From the NCBI GenBank assembly GCA_041659545.1, contig JBAZYB010000001.1, positions 149,628-213,627 of the forward strand: a stretch of DNA of 64,000 bases, written 5' to 3'. Below the pieces are notes generated by a model that worked only from the letters and a program-made list of their open reading frames with translations, did no database searches and was not told the origin of the DNA. The position numbers were made by a program, and so were the translations under genes. This DNA is from Hyphomicrobium_A sp041659545 (GTDB lineage Bacteria; Pseudomonadota; Alphaproteobacteria; Rhizobiales; Hyphomicrobiaceae). Below are positions 1 through 8,916 of this stretch, piece by piece (position 1 is the first letter of the stretch; the number at the start of each line of letters is the position of its first letter).

Positions 1-1080
1 CCGATTTCGCTGCAAACACAGGACGATCACACGCTGCAGGTCATCTCTCGAGAAAACATCAAGAAAGACGCCTATGCGCGAGTGCAAAAACGACTGGCGG
101 AACGGCACATCAGCTCGTTCACTGAGGTGATCTGGCCCCTGCCGGGAGAGACGCTCACGACCTATACGACCGGAGTCGCCAGCGTTTGCCGAGCGGCCGG
201 CCACACCAACACGATCATTTCGTATCCGCATCTCCTACTCGTCAACACACCCATGCATCGCCAACGCGAGGCGCTGGGATTGGTGACCAAGGGCATTGGC
301 GACGGCCGCTGCGAGTCGGAACTCATCATCTCGACCGCCACAGCAAGCTACGATGACTACCTCGACGGGTTGCGCTTCTATTTCGCGACACTGCTCGCCT
401 ACAATTCACGTGGTCTGCGAAATCTCATGGCGTATCTGGACGCGGGTAACCGCGCCAGTTACGAAAGGGTGCTCTCGGAATTTGGCGAGTATTGCCGCGC
501 CAACGTTGACCGTTCGCCGCTCTTCAGATACATAGAGGACGAGTCGATCGCAGGCCTGGAGGCGGCACGCTACAACAACTTCGGTGCTGTGATGCACTAC
601 GCGCTATGGCAACACCGCTCCGATTTCCAAGACCTATTGTGTGACTTCGTTGCCTCGCGATCCTATTGCGCCGACCGGGAAGCGCGGCTAGTGTTTGAGC
701 TGGATCGCGTCCTGCTGCCCTTTATCTACAGCACCCCAACCCGCCAGAAATCCAATAGGCCGTTCGACTTGCTGTCCGTGACCGCGAAGCCGGAGCGCAA
801 CATCAGCATCAGTGTACCTGAAGATCTGCGGGCCCTGGCCGCGACTATCCTCGCGCCTTACGGCGGAATAAATCAATCGACCGCGCGGTCCTACTCTATC
901 GACCATGTGCGCCATCAGTTTCCCCATTGGCCGGCCAAGGGTATGCAGCAGAACGCCGACTATTGCTACGCCATGCTGTTGCGTATCGAGCGAATTACGC
1001 CCGTATGCTACGAGTCTGACAGTCCCGCCGCGGCACTCGGCGCGCGCACCGAAGAAAGCGCACTCGGGCGCATGCTGTGA
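1..1080 (+). CDS. Cobalamin-binding radical SAM protein, C-terminal part (5' end outside window)
   Basis: The open frame runs in from base 1 without a start, so the B12-binding domain and the CX3CX2C cluster motif lie upstream of the window. What remains matches, block for block, the C-terminal halves of the two complete paralogues at 8917 and 20355: the SIQS-like strand (here SLQT), the WPLPGETL motif, the HLLLVNTPM / FGLVT-like segment (here LGLVT) and the YCYAMLLRI ending. The paralogues are class B radical SAM enzymes, which usually methylate unactivated carbons or do related chemistry. The next gene starts 7 bases after the stop, so it is the visible head of the biosynthetic operon. Whether the complete gene has an intact cluster cannot be seen. 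Confidence 0.85.
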   Translation, partial: PISLQTQDDHTLQVISRENIKKDAYARVQKRLAERHISSFTEVIWPLPGETLTTYTTGVASVCRAAGHTNTIISYPHLLLVNTPMHRQREALGLVTKGIGDGRCESELIISTATASYDDYLDGLRFYFATLLAYNSRGLRNLMAYLDAGNRASYERVLSEFGEYCRANVDRSPLFRYIEDESIAGLEAARYNNFGAVMHYALWQHRSDFQDLLCDFVASRSYCADREARLVFELDRVLLPFIYSTPTRQKSNRPFDLLSVTAKPERNISISVPEDLRALAATILAPYGGINQSTARSYSIDHVRHQFPHWPAKGMQQNADYCYAMLLRIERITPVCYESDSPAAALGARTEESALGRML

Positions 1081-1087
1081 CGGGCGC

Positions 1088-1897
1088 ATGACCGTTTCGC
1101 ACATGGCCCGTCTACGACATCGTTCGAAGTTCGCAGTCCTCACCGACGGCACTCGGTTGCACTACGTTGAGGCCGGCGCCGGGCCCACCTTGCTCATGGT
1201 GCCTGGTTGGATGGGGTCGGTCGAATACTGGACTGACCAGATCGAAGCGCTTGCCGCTAGCCACCGAGTGATCGCTTTGGATCCGCGATCCCACGGCCGT
1301 TCCGAACAGACTGCCGACGGCAACTCGATCGCACAGCGGGGAGCGGATATCTGGAACCTAATCGAGAGGTTGGATCTGGCGCCGACTGGCATCGTCGCGT
1401 GGTCACTAGCTGTCGCCGATGTGCTGAGCATGGTCAAGGAGCGTGGGACCGGGCATGTTCGTCAACTTATTCTGGTCGATGGTCCCATCGTCAGTTGGAC
1501 CCTTCAGCCGGAGATGTTGCAGCGGTGGATGCAGCAGCTGCGTGTGCTTCAACAGAACCGACCTCAGTTCGTGGAGGACTGGACCAAGCGAATGTTCAAG
1601 CGACCGCCAGACCCCGTCAGGCTCGCACGGCTGGTCAAAGAGGCCATGAAAGTGCCGACCAATACCTCCCTGGCAATCCAGATGGACTCCCTCGACTTCG
1701 ACTACCGGGAAACGCTGCGCTCGCTCGACCGACCGACGATGTACATCGGACGCGGCGAGACGCCGGGAACGCAGTTCGACATGTTCACACAGCTACTGCC
1801 AGAAGCACCAACCGTCGTGTTCCCCGGATGCGGACACGCGATGTTCATGGACGACCCGCGAAGATTCAACGAGCTTGTCCGCGAGTTTTGTTCCTGA
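1088..1897 (+). CDS. Alpha/beta hydrolase with canonical Ser-His
   Basis: 269 aa, single alpha/beta-hydrolase domain. The oxyanion strand VPGW is at about 38-41 and DPRSHGRS at 65-72. The nucleophile elbow AWSLA places Ser106 where GxSxG is expected, and His250 sits in GCGHAMFMDDP. Ala instead of Gly at both elbow flanks is somewhat unusual. ATG 1088 is chosen over the far upstream start because it follows the previous stop closely; ATG 1103 is an alternative. Probable hydrolase, thioesterase or acyl-transfer enzyme of the cluster; substrate unknown. Confidence 0.85.
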   Translation: MTVSHMARLRHRSKFAVLTDGTRLHYVEAGAGPTLLMVPGWMGSVEYWTDQIEALAASHRVIALDPRSHGRSEQTADGNSIAQRGADIWNLIERLDLAPTGIVAWSLAVADVLSMVKERGTGHVRQLILVDGPIVSWTLQPEMLQRWMQQLRVLQQNRPQFVEDWTKRMFKRPPDPVRLARLVKEAMKVPTNTSLAIQMDSLDFDYRETLRSLDRPTMYIGRGETPGTQFDMFTQLLPEAPTVVFPGCGHAMFMDDPRRFNELVREFCS

Positions 1898-1907
1898 AAG
1901 CGCAGTC

Positions 1908-2612
1908 GTGAAACGAATCGGCATTCTCGGCGGGTCAAGCGAGCACTCAACGGCAGATTACTACCGGCGTCTGAACGCGGCCATCAACATGCGACTTGGC
2001 GGGCTAAATACCGCCGAACTGCTCATATCATCGATGAACTTCGCCCTGAGTGCGGACTGCGTGCATGAGAATCGATGGCGCGAACTCGGAGCGTACTTGG
2101 CTGAGAGAGCCAAGGCTCTCCAGCGCGCGGGTGCGGACCTGCTGATCTGTTCTTCGAATACCTTGCATCTCGTGGCCGACCAGTTCTGCGAGGGGTTACA
2201 GATGCCATTTCTACACATCGCCGATCCCACCGCGACTGCGATGGTCTCGGCCGGTGTGAGGCGGGCGGCTCTCCTCGGAACGTTGCCAGTCATGTCGACA
2301 GAGTCGTTCCCCCGTCGCTACGAGGCGCGCGGCGTCGAGATTATGGTGCCGCGGCCGGACGAGCAGGCGGTCATTCATCGGATAATTTATGACGAGTTGT
2401 GTCTCGGATGCATTCGTGATGAGTCACGCCTGCGGTACCTCGAGATTGTCGATGCCCTTGTCTCGCGTGGGGCCACCGGGGTGGTGCTCGGCTGCACCGA
2501 GATTCCGTTGTTGCTACGACAAAGCGATCGGCCCAATGTCCTGATGTTCGACACTACGGGATTGCACGTCGATGCCGCTGCCGACGCCGCACTGAACCCT
2601 TCCGCAGAATAG
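1908..2612 (+). CDS. Aspartate/glutamate racemase family protein
   Basis: Asp/Glu/hydantoin racemase fold. IGILGGSS opens the first Rossmann-like half. The two catalytic cysteines of cofactor-independent racemases are both present, in CSSNTLH and in VLGCTEIPLLL. Length (about 234 aa from GTG 1908) is normal for aspartate racemase. GTG 1908, 10 bases after the previous stop, is preferred; a TTG at 1875 would force overlap with the hydrolase. In this context it probably supplies or epimerises a D-amino acid or malonate-like unit of the product. Substrate cannot be told from sequence. Confidence 0.85.
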   Translation: MKRIGILGGSSEHSTADYYRRLNAAINMRLGGLNTAELLISSMNFALSADCVHENRWRELGAYLAERAKALQRAGADLLICSSNTLHLVADQFCEGLQMPFLHIADPTATAMVSAGVRRAALLGTLPVMSTESFPRRYEARGVEIMVPRPDEQAVIHRIIYDELCLGCIRDESRLRYLEIVDALVSRGATGVVLGCTEIPLLLRQSDRPNVLMFDTTGLHVDAAADAALNPSAE

Positions 2613-2672
2613 TTGGATAGAACCGTTTCATCGTGTCGCGTTCTCGATCGGACCGCGTGCCGCCGGGAACAG

Positions 2673-3686
2673 ATGGTTATCGCGAGCGAGTGTTTTCGAA
2701 GCAATCTGGTCGGAGAGCCGTCGACGCGTACGGCTCAAGTGGTCTTGCCGGCGGACTACGACAGTTCGAGCGACAGGTATCCAGTTGTTGTTCTGCTTCA
2801 CGGCTTCGGTCGGAACTCGGCTAGGTCGGGCCTGTGGTTTGGCGAAGGTTACGCCGCCGATCTGGACCTAACTGCTGTACTCGCCTCTGCAGTCGGACTA
2901 GGCAGAGCGCGGCCGATGATTCTTGTGTGTCCAGATGGCGGGACGTGGCTTGGTGGCGGGATGTGGCACGACTCACCGATTTCCGGCATGGCGGCGACGT
3001 TCGTCGCCGACGAACTGGTTCGCGAGGTCGACCGTCAGTTTAGAACAGTTGCTCTGCCAGCCTATCGAGGCATTGCTGGTCACTCCATGGGAGGCCAGGG
3101 TGCGCTGCAAATTGTGATGAACCATCCCAAGGTGTTCGCCTCGGCGTACTCGCTTAACGCGATGATGTCGTTCAACGAGTCACAGCTGCTCCGGTACTCG
3201 GACGCTTGGCGTCTGGCTTTGTCAGAGGGGCAGCGTTCGGAAGACTGGAGCGAAATGGCGTGCGCCTATCTCGCCATGTGCATGGCGTTCTGCTGGACCG
3301 GTCGCCAGCCGATGTGTGGGGTCAAGTTTCCAATAGTCGATTCGCCGCGCGGACCCCGAGTCGAGCCCGCGGTCGCCGAGCGCTTCCTTTCACAGTGGCC
3401 ATCGCAGACCTTCCAGACATCCAATGCGGCAGCAACTCTGCGCGGTTTACTCGGACTCGGTCTCGAAGTCGCCCTTGACGACGAGTTCGACTGGGGTGTT
3501 GAGTCGAATCGCAGATTCATCCGTCAGTTGCAAGCCGCTGGCGTGCCGTATCAGTACACGGAAGCCGCCGGAAGCCACACGTCTGGGATCGCGGAGAGGC
3601 TTGAGAACCGGGTACTGCCCTTCTTCTCAACATGTTTCGCTAAGGCCGGGGCAGTGCGAGACGACCTGATAGAGAGCAGAGCATGA
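2673..3686 (+). CDS. Esterase (PF00756-like alpha/beta hydrolase)
   Basis: 337 aa from ATG 2673. It begins with a beta-rich segment, then YPVVVLLHGFG (oxyanion strand), a CPDGGTWLGGG loop and the nucleophile elbow GHSMGGQGAL. This arrangement is typical of the esterase D / S-formylglutathione hydrolase / mycolyltransferase family. A histidine near the C-terminus (GSHTSG) is the likely third triad member. The family hydrolyses or transfers acyl groups, so product release or acyl transfer is plausible. The last four bases overlap the next start as ATGA, indicating translational coupling. Confidence 0.82.
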   Translation: MVIASECFRSNLVGEPSTRTAQVVLPADYDSSSDRYPVVVLLHGFGRNSARSGLWFGEGYAADLDLTAVLASAVGLGRARPMILVCPDGGTWLGGGMWHDSPISGMAATFVADELVREVDRQFRTVALPAYRGIAGHSMGGQGALQIVMNHPKVFASAYSLNAMMSFNESQLLRYSDAWRLALSEGQRSEDWSEMACAYLAMCMAFCWTGRQPMCGVKFPIVDSPRGPRVEPAVAERFLSQWPSQTFQTSNAAATLRGLLGLGLEVALDDEFDWGVESNRRFIRQLQAAGVPYQYTEAAGSHTSGIAERLENRVLPFFSTCFAKAGAVRDDLIESRA

Positions 3687-4450
3687 ATCCAAAAGCAGCG
3701 GCGTGGGATCGGGTTGGCGGTGCCTTTTGGAGACTCGGGCGGCCCTCCGCCAAGCCGTCGCAAGCCGCAATCGATCTCTACCTCGCAGGTATGCGAACGA
3801 ACGATCGCGTGTGCGTGGTAGGTGCAAGTACGAAGAGCGTTGTGGCCGCTGCCCTTGACCGGGGGCTCGAAGTATCAGTGATCGACTTTTCCTCGGTCAT
3901 GTGTGAGGACCTGGAGACGGAGATTCCGTCGGCGCGGCTGCGTTGTTACCATCGGGACATCCTCGCAGAGCCCGAGCCTTCGCTCCGAGGCCGTTTTGAC
4001 CTGCTGATCGCGGACCGCCTAGTCAACCGAATGGAACGTGATGAGATTCCGCGTCTCTTCATCAACATGGCTGCGATGCTTCGGCCCGGCCGTGAACTGC
4101 GAGTTGGCGTCAAGATCGGTTTCTATCCATCAGATTCCTTGCTGATCGAGGAAGGACGGCGTGCAGGGACGCTGTCTCGTTTTTTTGACGAGCGCAATTC
4201 CACGATTGACTACTCAAAGGCTACCGACGAGCTGTCGCGGATTGCCTTGACCCATGGCGATATTCCTCGCGAGACCCTATTGGTCTGGTACGCCGGTCGT
4301 GGCCGGGAGAGTCGATTCGAGTTGGCCGACTTGTCCCGGGCCGTCGCGGTCGCGCAAACGTCTAGTTCAGGTTTGTCGTCACACTCAGTGCGTGACTTGC
4401 CGGATGCTGACTCAAGCGTCCTACTGACGCTGCGGTTGGCGGCAGCCTGA
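3683..4450 (+). CDS. SAM methyltransferase-like protein with degenerate motif I
   Basis: 255 aa. Class I methyltransferase-like fold: an N-terminal helix-rich cap, then VCVVGAST where GxGxG would be, an acidic second strand (VSVIDFS) and FDLLIADRL as the post-III strand. Motif I lacks the usual glycine pattern, so it may bind SAM weakly or have another role. Translationally coupled to the esterase (ATGA). Other small-molecule methyltransferases in the cluster (6229, 7807, 17219) have clearer or different motif I signatures. Confidence 0.6.
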   Translation: MNPKAAAWDRVGGAFWRLGRPSAKPSQAAIDLYLAGMRTNDRVCVVGASTKSVVAAALDRGLEVSVIDFSSVMCEDLETEIPSARLRCYHRDILAEPEPSLRGRFDLLIADRLVNRMERDEIPRLFINMAAMLRPGRELRVGVKIGFYPSDSLLIEEGRRAGTLSRFFDERNSTIDYSKATDELSRIALTHGDIPRETLLVWYAGRGRESRFELADLSRAVAVAQTSSSGLSSHSVRDLPDADSSVLLTLRLAAA

Positions 4451-4460
4451 GTCCATCGGA

Positions 4461-6212
4461 ATGTGCGGTATTGCCGGCGTGTTGCATCCTACGGATGCGC
4501 CTCTCCTCGTTGCGTCCTTGCTTCACCGGCTGCGCCATCGAGGTCCTGACGGGGAGTTGGTGGTGTCCGGAGAAGGCTGTGCCCTCGGAGTACGAAGGCT
4601 GGCGGTACGCGGCGCCGCTTCCGACCGGAATCCCATAATCGAGGCTAGTCGAATCGTGGCGCTGAACGGCGAGATCTATCGGTTTCCGCAAACCGGGCCG
4701 GTCCGTGGACGCGTTCCGACCAATCCGCTTGAGGAGGTTAGGGCGATCTTGGCGTCCGAAGCAGCTGGCGTGAGACCCGAAGGAATGTATGCAATCGCGG
4801 AGTTCGAGGGCGCTCTTGGCGAGTTGAGATTGCAACGGGATCAGTTTGGGATGAAGCCCCTTTTCTGGCGCGTCCATGGCGACACGCTCCTGTTTGCGTC
4901 CGAAACCAAGGCCCTGCGAATGCAAACAGCGCCCGAAGCGGTCGATTGCTCGGCAATAGATGACATTCTCGCGTTTGGTCGGCCTCTAGGTTCCAGGACC
5001 CCTTACCGAGGCATCCGGCCGGTACCTCGAGGAAAGTCTGTTGTTTTCTTCAAGCGAGGCGAAGTCATAAGCCCTGCGATGACTCGTCCGCTGCTTCCCG
5101 CGCCGTCCTACCCTGGGGGCCTGCGACAGGCTGTGCGCGAATCGTTGCTGGCCTGCCTTCAAACCAACCGAGCCGTGGGACTTGCCATCAGTGGCGGCAT
5201 TGACTCGACCATCCTCGCGTGGGAGCTCAATGACTTGGGCGTCGAAGCCCTGACGACATTCAGTGTCCATGTGGAAGGTGCTGCCGACGGGGTCCGAGAT
5301 CTGGGAAACCTTGGCCTCCCTGCGAACGGGCCATGGCGGCGGTGGCGCCACGTCAACGTGCCGGTGCGTGCTGACCAATTGTTCGAATTGACGAACGAGT
5401 CGGTCCAGGCAATGGACACGCCGCATCGAATGACGAGTGCGCCCTTGTGCATCGCACTGGCTCGAGCCGTGGCGAAAGATGAGATCTCGGTTCTGCTGAC
5501 CGGCGAAGGGCCAGACGAATTGTTCTTTGGCTATGAAAGCCATCGCCGGTTCTTTCAGGGCATCACCAGCCGGCCTCGGTCCCGACAAACAGCCCGGTTG
5601 GCAGACTTGACCAATTTCGCGCTGCAGGGGACCGGCCGGCACATGTTGAACCTCGTCTTGCCTAATCGGCGCTCCGAGGCGTGCGTCGAGCGGTTTGCGC
5701 GCCGCTATAGGGCTCTGGCCCATGGCTCGCCCGCGGCCGCGCTAGGCGAAGTCGAATTGGACCTGAGTCTGGAACCCCTGCTGGCGCGTACTGATCAGTG
5801 CCTGATGAAGTACGGCATCGAGGGACGAATGCCGTTCTTGCATGACGCTGTGCCCGCACTGGCTGCCAGTGTGTCCGAGAGGGCGGCGGGCCAGACCGTG
5901 TCCAAGCAACAGTTCCGTGAAGCGTGGGCCGACTGTCTGCCCCCGCAACTGCTGTTCAAGAAGAAAGTGGCGTTCCGGAGTCCGCTACGCGATTGGGTCG
6001 CCAAAGGCGACGGCGGATGGCTGAGAGCGTACTTGGTAGATGCGCGCGACGAGTTAGCCAAGATCGGCCTGAATGTAGATCCCCTGGTGACGCGCGCGGA
6101 ATCAACCCAGAAACACGTCTTGATGTCGTTCGCCCTGTGCACGACTGCGATGTGGCTGCGCTCAATGTCCCAGCAGTCGGCGAGTCAACTCAACCATCCC
6201 ACAGCCAGCTAG
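4461..6212 (+). CDS. asnB: Asparagine synthase (glutamine-hydrolysing) homologue
   Basis: 583 aa, complete two-domain architecture. The N-terminal Ntn glutaminase begins MCGIAG with catalytic Cys2, RHRGPDG, LGVRRLA and ALNGEIY. The C-terminal synthetase has the PP-loop AISGGIDST, LTGEGPDELFFGY, MKYGIEGRMPFL and the KKVAFRSPLRDW block. Such enzymes adenylate a carboxylate and amidate it with ammonia from glutamine; in secondary-metabolite clusters they amidate carriers or small acids. The intact Cys2 argues against a beta-lactam synthetase, which loses it. Starts 10 bases after the previous stop. Confidence 0.92.
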   Translation: MCGIAGVLHPTDAPLLVASLLHRLRHRGPDGELVVSGEGCALGVRRLAVRGAASDRNPIIEASRIVALNGEIYRFPQTGPVRGRVPTNPLEEVRAILASEAAGVRPEGMYAIAEFEGALGELRLQRDQFGMKPLFWRVHGDTLLFASETKALRMQTAPEAVDCSAIDDILAFGRPLGSRTPYRGIRPVPRGKSVVFFKRGEVISPAMTRPLLPAPSYPGGLRQAVRESLLACLQTNRAVGLAISGGIDSTILAWELNDLGVEALTTFSVHVEGAADGVRDLGNLGLPANGPWRRWRHVNVPVRADQLFELTNESVQAMDTPHRMTSAPLCIALARAVAKDEISVLLTGEGPDELFFGYESHRRFFQGITSRPRSRQTARLADLTNFALQGTGRHMLNLVLPNRRSEACVERFARRYRALAHGSPAAALGEVELDLSLEPLLARTDQCLMKYGIEGRMPFLHDAVPALAASVSERAAGQTVSKQQFREAWADCLPPQLLFKKKVAFRSPLRDWVAKGDGGWLRAYLVDARDELAKIGLNVDPLVTRAESTQKHVLMSFALCTTAMWLRSMSQQSASQLNHPTAS

Positions 6213-6228
6213 CTAACGAGGTCGATGA

Positions 6229-7029
6229 ATGACACAGAACACCACAGCCGGATTGAGTTTCGGTGCTCGAACTGCTGCCTACAAGAAGTTTCGGCTGTCA
6301 TACCCTCCGGAACTGCACTCGACAATCGAATCGCTCGTGCCGCCGGAGCGCCGCGGATTGGCGGTCGACGTTGGCAGCGGAACAGGCCATTCGGTCCTGC
6401 CTCTGATTGGGCGCTTCAGAAACGTCATTGCGGTCGAACCCGACGCTCGAATGGCCAATGAGATCCCGCCGAGCGCAAACCTCGAGGTGCGCAACGTCCG
6501 GGCCGAAGAGGCCGAGTTTGCCTTTCAATCTGTCGATCTGGTGACTTGCGGGACAGCGTTCTATTGGATGGACGGGCCGGTGGTGCTAGACCGAATTCGA
6601 CGCTGGCTGAAACCGGAGTCACCGTTCGCGATCTTCAGGTATGCCCTGCCGGAACTGCCGCCAGCGGTGGGGGCGATCCTGGATAGAGAGTTCAGGAATC
6701 ACTGGGATAAATTCCGGCACGTTCGCCTACTGGACGAAGACTACAGCCGGCGCGTTGTCGAAGCAGACGCCCGGTTTGTCAACAAGCAGGTGCATCGGCT
6801 GCCGCTGTACACGGAGATGACCGCAGAAAGCTTCACCGGGTTCTTTGGATCAACTTCTTATGTCGGCGCCTACTTGCGCACCATCGCCAACGGCGACGAG
6901 TACCTCTCGGCTCTCGAACGCGAGGTCGCGCAGGCAGTTGACGGCAAGGAATTTCGCGTCAACTTCCCAACTGAGCTAATTGTTGGGTTTACCCTCCCCG
7001 CCGAAGACTGGAGCGATGATGTTTGCTAA
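6229..7029 (+). CDS. Class I SAM-dependent methyltransferase
   Basis: 266 aa. Clear motif I VDVGSGTGHS at about residues 44-53, an acidic residue closing strand 2 (IAVEPD) and motif IV-like VDLVTCGTAFYWM. The WMD after strand 4 resembles the UbiE/Methyltransf_11 group, often small-molecule O-, N- or C-methyltransferases. ATG 6229 lies 16 bases after the asparagine synthase stop. It overlaps the next gene by 14 bases. Acceptor unknown. Confidence 0.85.
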   Translation: MTQNTTAGLSFGARTAAYKKFRLSYPPELHSTIESLVPPERRGLAVDVGSGTGHSVLPLIGRFRNVIAVEPDARMANEIPPSANLEVRNVRAEEAEFAFQSVDLVTCGTAFYWMDGPVVLDRIRRWLKPESPFAIFRYALPELPPAVGAILDREFRNHWDKFRHVRLLDEDYSRRVVEADARFVNKQVHRLPLYTEMTAESFTGFFGSTSYVGAYLRTIANGDEYLSALEREVAQAVDGKEFRVNFPTELIVGFTLPAEDWSDDVC

Positions 7030-7774
7030 CTTCACTGAAACCGCACTCCACGAGCACCTAGGCGCGTATCAGCGCGATGGGTATTGTGTGTTCAAGCAGG
7101 CCGTCTCGCCACCAAGCATCAAAACGATCGGCAAATGGCTCGATTCAGCATGTGAGCGGGCGGCCGACACACCCACGTTTGAAGCGCAGTTTGAGAATCA
7201 GGCGCAGCCACGGGCGGCTGAAGTGCGGAAGCTGCGCCGGCTCTTCTGGAACGACGAGGCATTCTGGCGACAGCTGCTGGGCGCCGAAGGATTCTTTGGC
7301 CTTGTCAAACGAATCGTCTCACCCGATCCGGCGTTGGTGTTTCACGCGGCCTTTCTGAAACCGGCGTCTGTTGGTAGTAAGGTCGCCTATCATCAGGATC
7401 AAGCGCTCTGGAAGTACAACTACCCGAACGCCGCCAACCTGTGGCTGGCAGTCACACCCTCGAAAGTGCGCAACGGCTGCATTCGAGTGTGTCCAGGTTC
7501 GCATAAGAAGGGCGTGATTCCGCATATCGCGGTGCCTGACTATCCACACCACGACAGTATTGATCTCGTGGCAAACGGCTTGGTGTCACATCCGGTCGAA
7601 ATGGACGCTGGCGATGTCTTATTGTGGGACCGATTCTTGGTCCACGGAAGCGAAGCCAACACAAGTCCTGAAGCCCGCAAGGGCGTGGTCATGGTCTTTG
7701 TCGATGGCTCTGTGAAGGACTTCAAGGCCACGGACGCGTTCTTCGTGAATGAGCACTCGCCAGTGGCGAGTTAG
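7016..7774 (+). CDS. PhyH-family Fe(II)/2-oxoglutarate oxygenase
   Basis: About 252 aa. Phytanoyl-CoA dioxygenase family: the facial triad is visible as HQD (His126, Asp128 in YHQDQALW) and distal His210 (FLVHGSEAN), with a downstream Arg221 (EARKG) as the 2-oxoglutarate ligand. CIRVCPGSHKKG is the usual core strand. ATG 7016 (or 7019) is preceded by CTGGAG and overlaps the upstream methyltransferase. The role would be hydroxylation, desaturation or ring formation on the pathway intermediate. Confidence 0.88.
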   Translation: MMFANFTETALHEHLGAYQRDGYCVFKQAVSPPSIKTIGKWLDSACERAADTPTFEAQFENQAQPRAAEVRKLRRLFWNDEAFWRQLLGAEGFFGLVKRIVSPDPALVFHAAFLKPASVGSKVAYHQDQALWKYNYPNAANLWLAVTPSKVRNGCIRVCPGSHKKGVIPHIAVPDYPHHDSIDLVANGLVSHPVEMDAGDVLLWDRFLVHGSEANTSPEARKGVVMVFVDGSVKDFKATDAFFVNEHSPVAS

Positions 7775-7806
7775 CCGAGCGATGCATTGGCTTAGACTGT
7801 CGGTAG

Positions 7807-8583
7807 ATGGACGGCAACGTCGATTTCTCTGCCAATGCAGGACTCTACGACCGGCGCCATGGTGCGCGCTTGCCTCAGGACGTGCTCGAGGCCCTCTGCG
7901 TTGCCTCCGGCTTGGCTGAACACAGCCGAATCCTGGAAATCGGCGCCGGCACCGGCCGGGTGTCGGTCCCGATGGCGGAGGGACGATTCAGGATGACGGC
8001 CCTCGACATATCAGCTGAGATGCTTCGCACCCTTCGGACGAAAGCGGCTCCCGGTCTGTTGGCAGTCGTCTGCGCCGACGCTGCTGCGGCGCCGTTCAAA
8101 GCCCAAGCCTTCGATGCGGTCATCATCGCGAGGGTTGTCTACCTAGTTCCGAACTGGCGGTCGATGCTTGGTGAGGCGCGGCGAGTGCTCAAGGCGCAAG
8201 GCCCGATACTGTACGAATGGGGAAACGGCACGGGCCGTGAGATGTGGGCCCGAATTCGTGACCGGGCGAGGGAGATCCTCGAGCGGGCTGGGGTCGATAC
8301 GCCGTTTCATCCAGGCGCCCGCTCTGATGCCGATGTAGACCGCTGTCTGCAGCGCTCCGGTCTCCGGTGCGTGGCAGAGATCGCCGGCGAAGCGTTACCT
8401 GCGATCAGCCCGTCACAGTTCGTGACGCAGATCGCCACAGGGGAGTGCTCGTACATGTGGCGGGTGCCGGCGCACTTGCGCGCGGCATGCCTGCATGAGC
8501 TCAATGCGTGGGTTCAAGACCAGTTCGCTCAGGATCTTGTCGAGAATGCCACCGGTTCGTGGAAAGTGTATCGCCAGCCTTAG
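7807..8583 (+). CDS. Class I SAM-dependent methyltransferase (UbiE/COQ5-like)
   Basis: 258 aa. Motif I LEIGAGTGRVSV, acidic strand-2 end (TALDIS), then FDAVIIARVVYLVPNW for motif IV and EARRVLKAQGPILYEW for the helix-strand after it, all typical of Methyltransf_11. The start ATG 7807 follows a 32-base gap after the oxygenase; I see no strong ribosome-binding site. Part of the same gene run. Acceptor unknown. Confidence 0.85.
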   Translation: MDGNVDFSANAGLYDRRHGARLPQDVLEALCVASGLAEHSRILEIGAGTGRVSVPMAEGRFRMTALDISAEMLRTLRTKAAPGLLAVVCADAAAAPFKAQAFDAVIIARVVYLVPNWRSMLGEARRVLKAQGPILYEWGNGTGREMWARIRDRAREILERAGVDTPFHPGARSDADVDRCLQRSGLRCVAEIAGEALPAISPSQFVTQIATGECSYMWRVPAHLRAACLHELNAWVQDQFAQDLVENATGSWKVYRQP

Positions 8584-8630
8584 CCGGCAGAACTCTCCTT
8601 CTTGCCTGACCTTCCGAGTCGGGAGCTGAC

Positions 8631-8897
8631 ATGTCTGAAGTAAGTCTCGAAGAGTTCGCGAGAGTCGTGCTCACGTTCGTCGCGAAACGGTCTGGCGCGG
8701 ACATGGCTACGTTGCATTCCGACTCTGAGTACATCGCCAACGGGCTGCTCGACTCGCTTGGGACGATGGACCTGTTCCTGCTGGTGGAGGAGCACTTTGG
8801 AGTGAAATTCCGGCTCGAGGCATTTGATGTCCAGCAGGCGACGACCGCACGACGTCTCTACGCGCAGTACGTCAATGCGCACCATCGACTTAATTAG
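8631..8897 (+). CDS. Stand-alone acyl carrier protein
   Basis: 88 aa, four-helix carrier with the phosphopantetheine site in NGLLDSLGTMDL (Ser42). It is closely similar to the carrier domain fused to the C-terminus of the homocitrate-synthase-like protein at 13882: both have EEFA, the GLLDSLG site and a TARR/TAAR-type last helix. It probably tethers an activated acid while radical SAM, oxygenase or methyltransferase enzymes act. The nearest loading enzymes are the ligases at 15630 and 27272. Confidence 0.92.
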   Translation: MSEVSLEEFARVVLTFVAKRSGADMATLHSDSEYIANGLLDSLGTMDLFLLVEEHFGVKFRLEAFDVQQATTARRLYAQYVNAHHRLN

Positions 8898-8916
8898 CGC
8901 GACCAAACCCACTTCT

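Noticed and set aside
4986..5723. Long antisense frame (245 codons) inside the asparagine synthase gene
   Set aside because: No recognisable motif; the plus strand encodes all conserved synthetase blocks.
4461..6212. Beta-lactam synthetase / carbapenam synthetase
   Set aside because: Glutaminase Cys2 and its partner motifs are intact, and no carboxymethylproline synthase-like crotonase gene is in the window.
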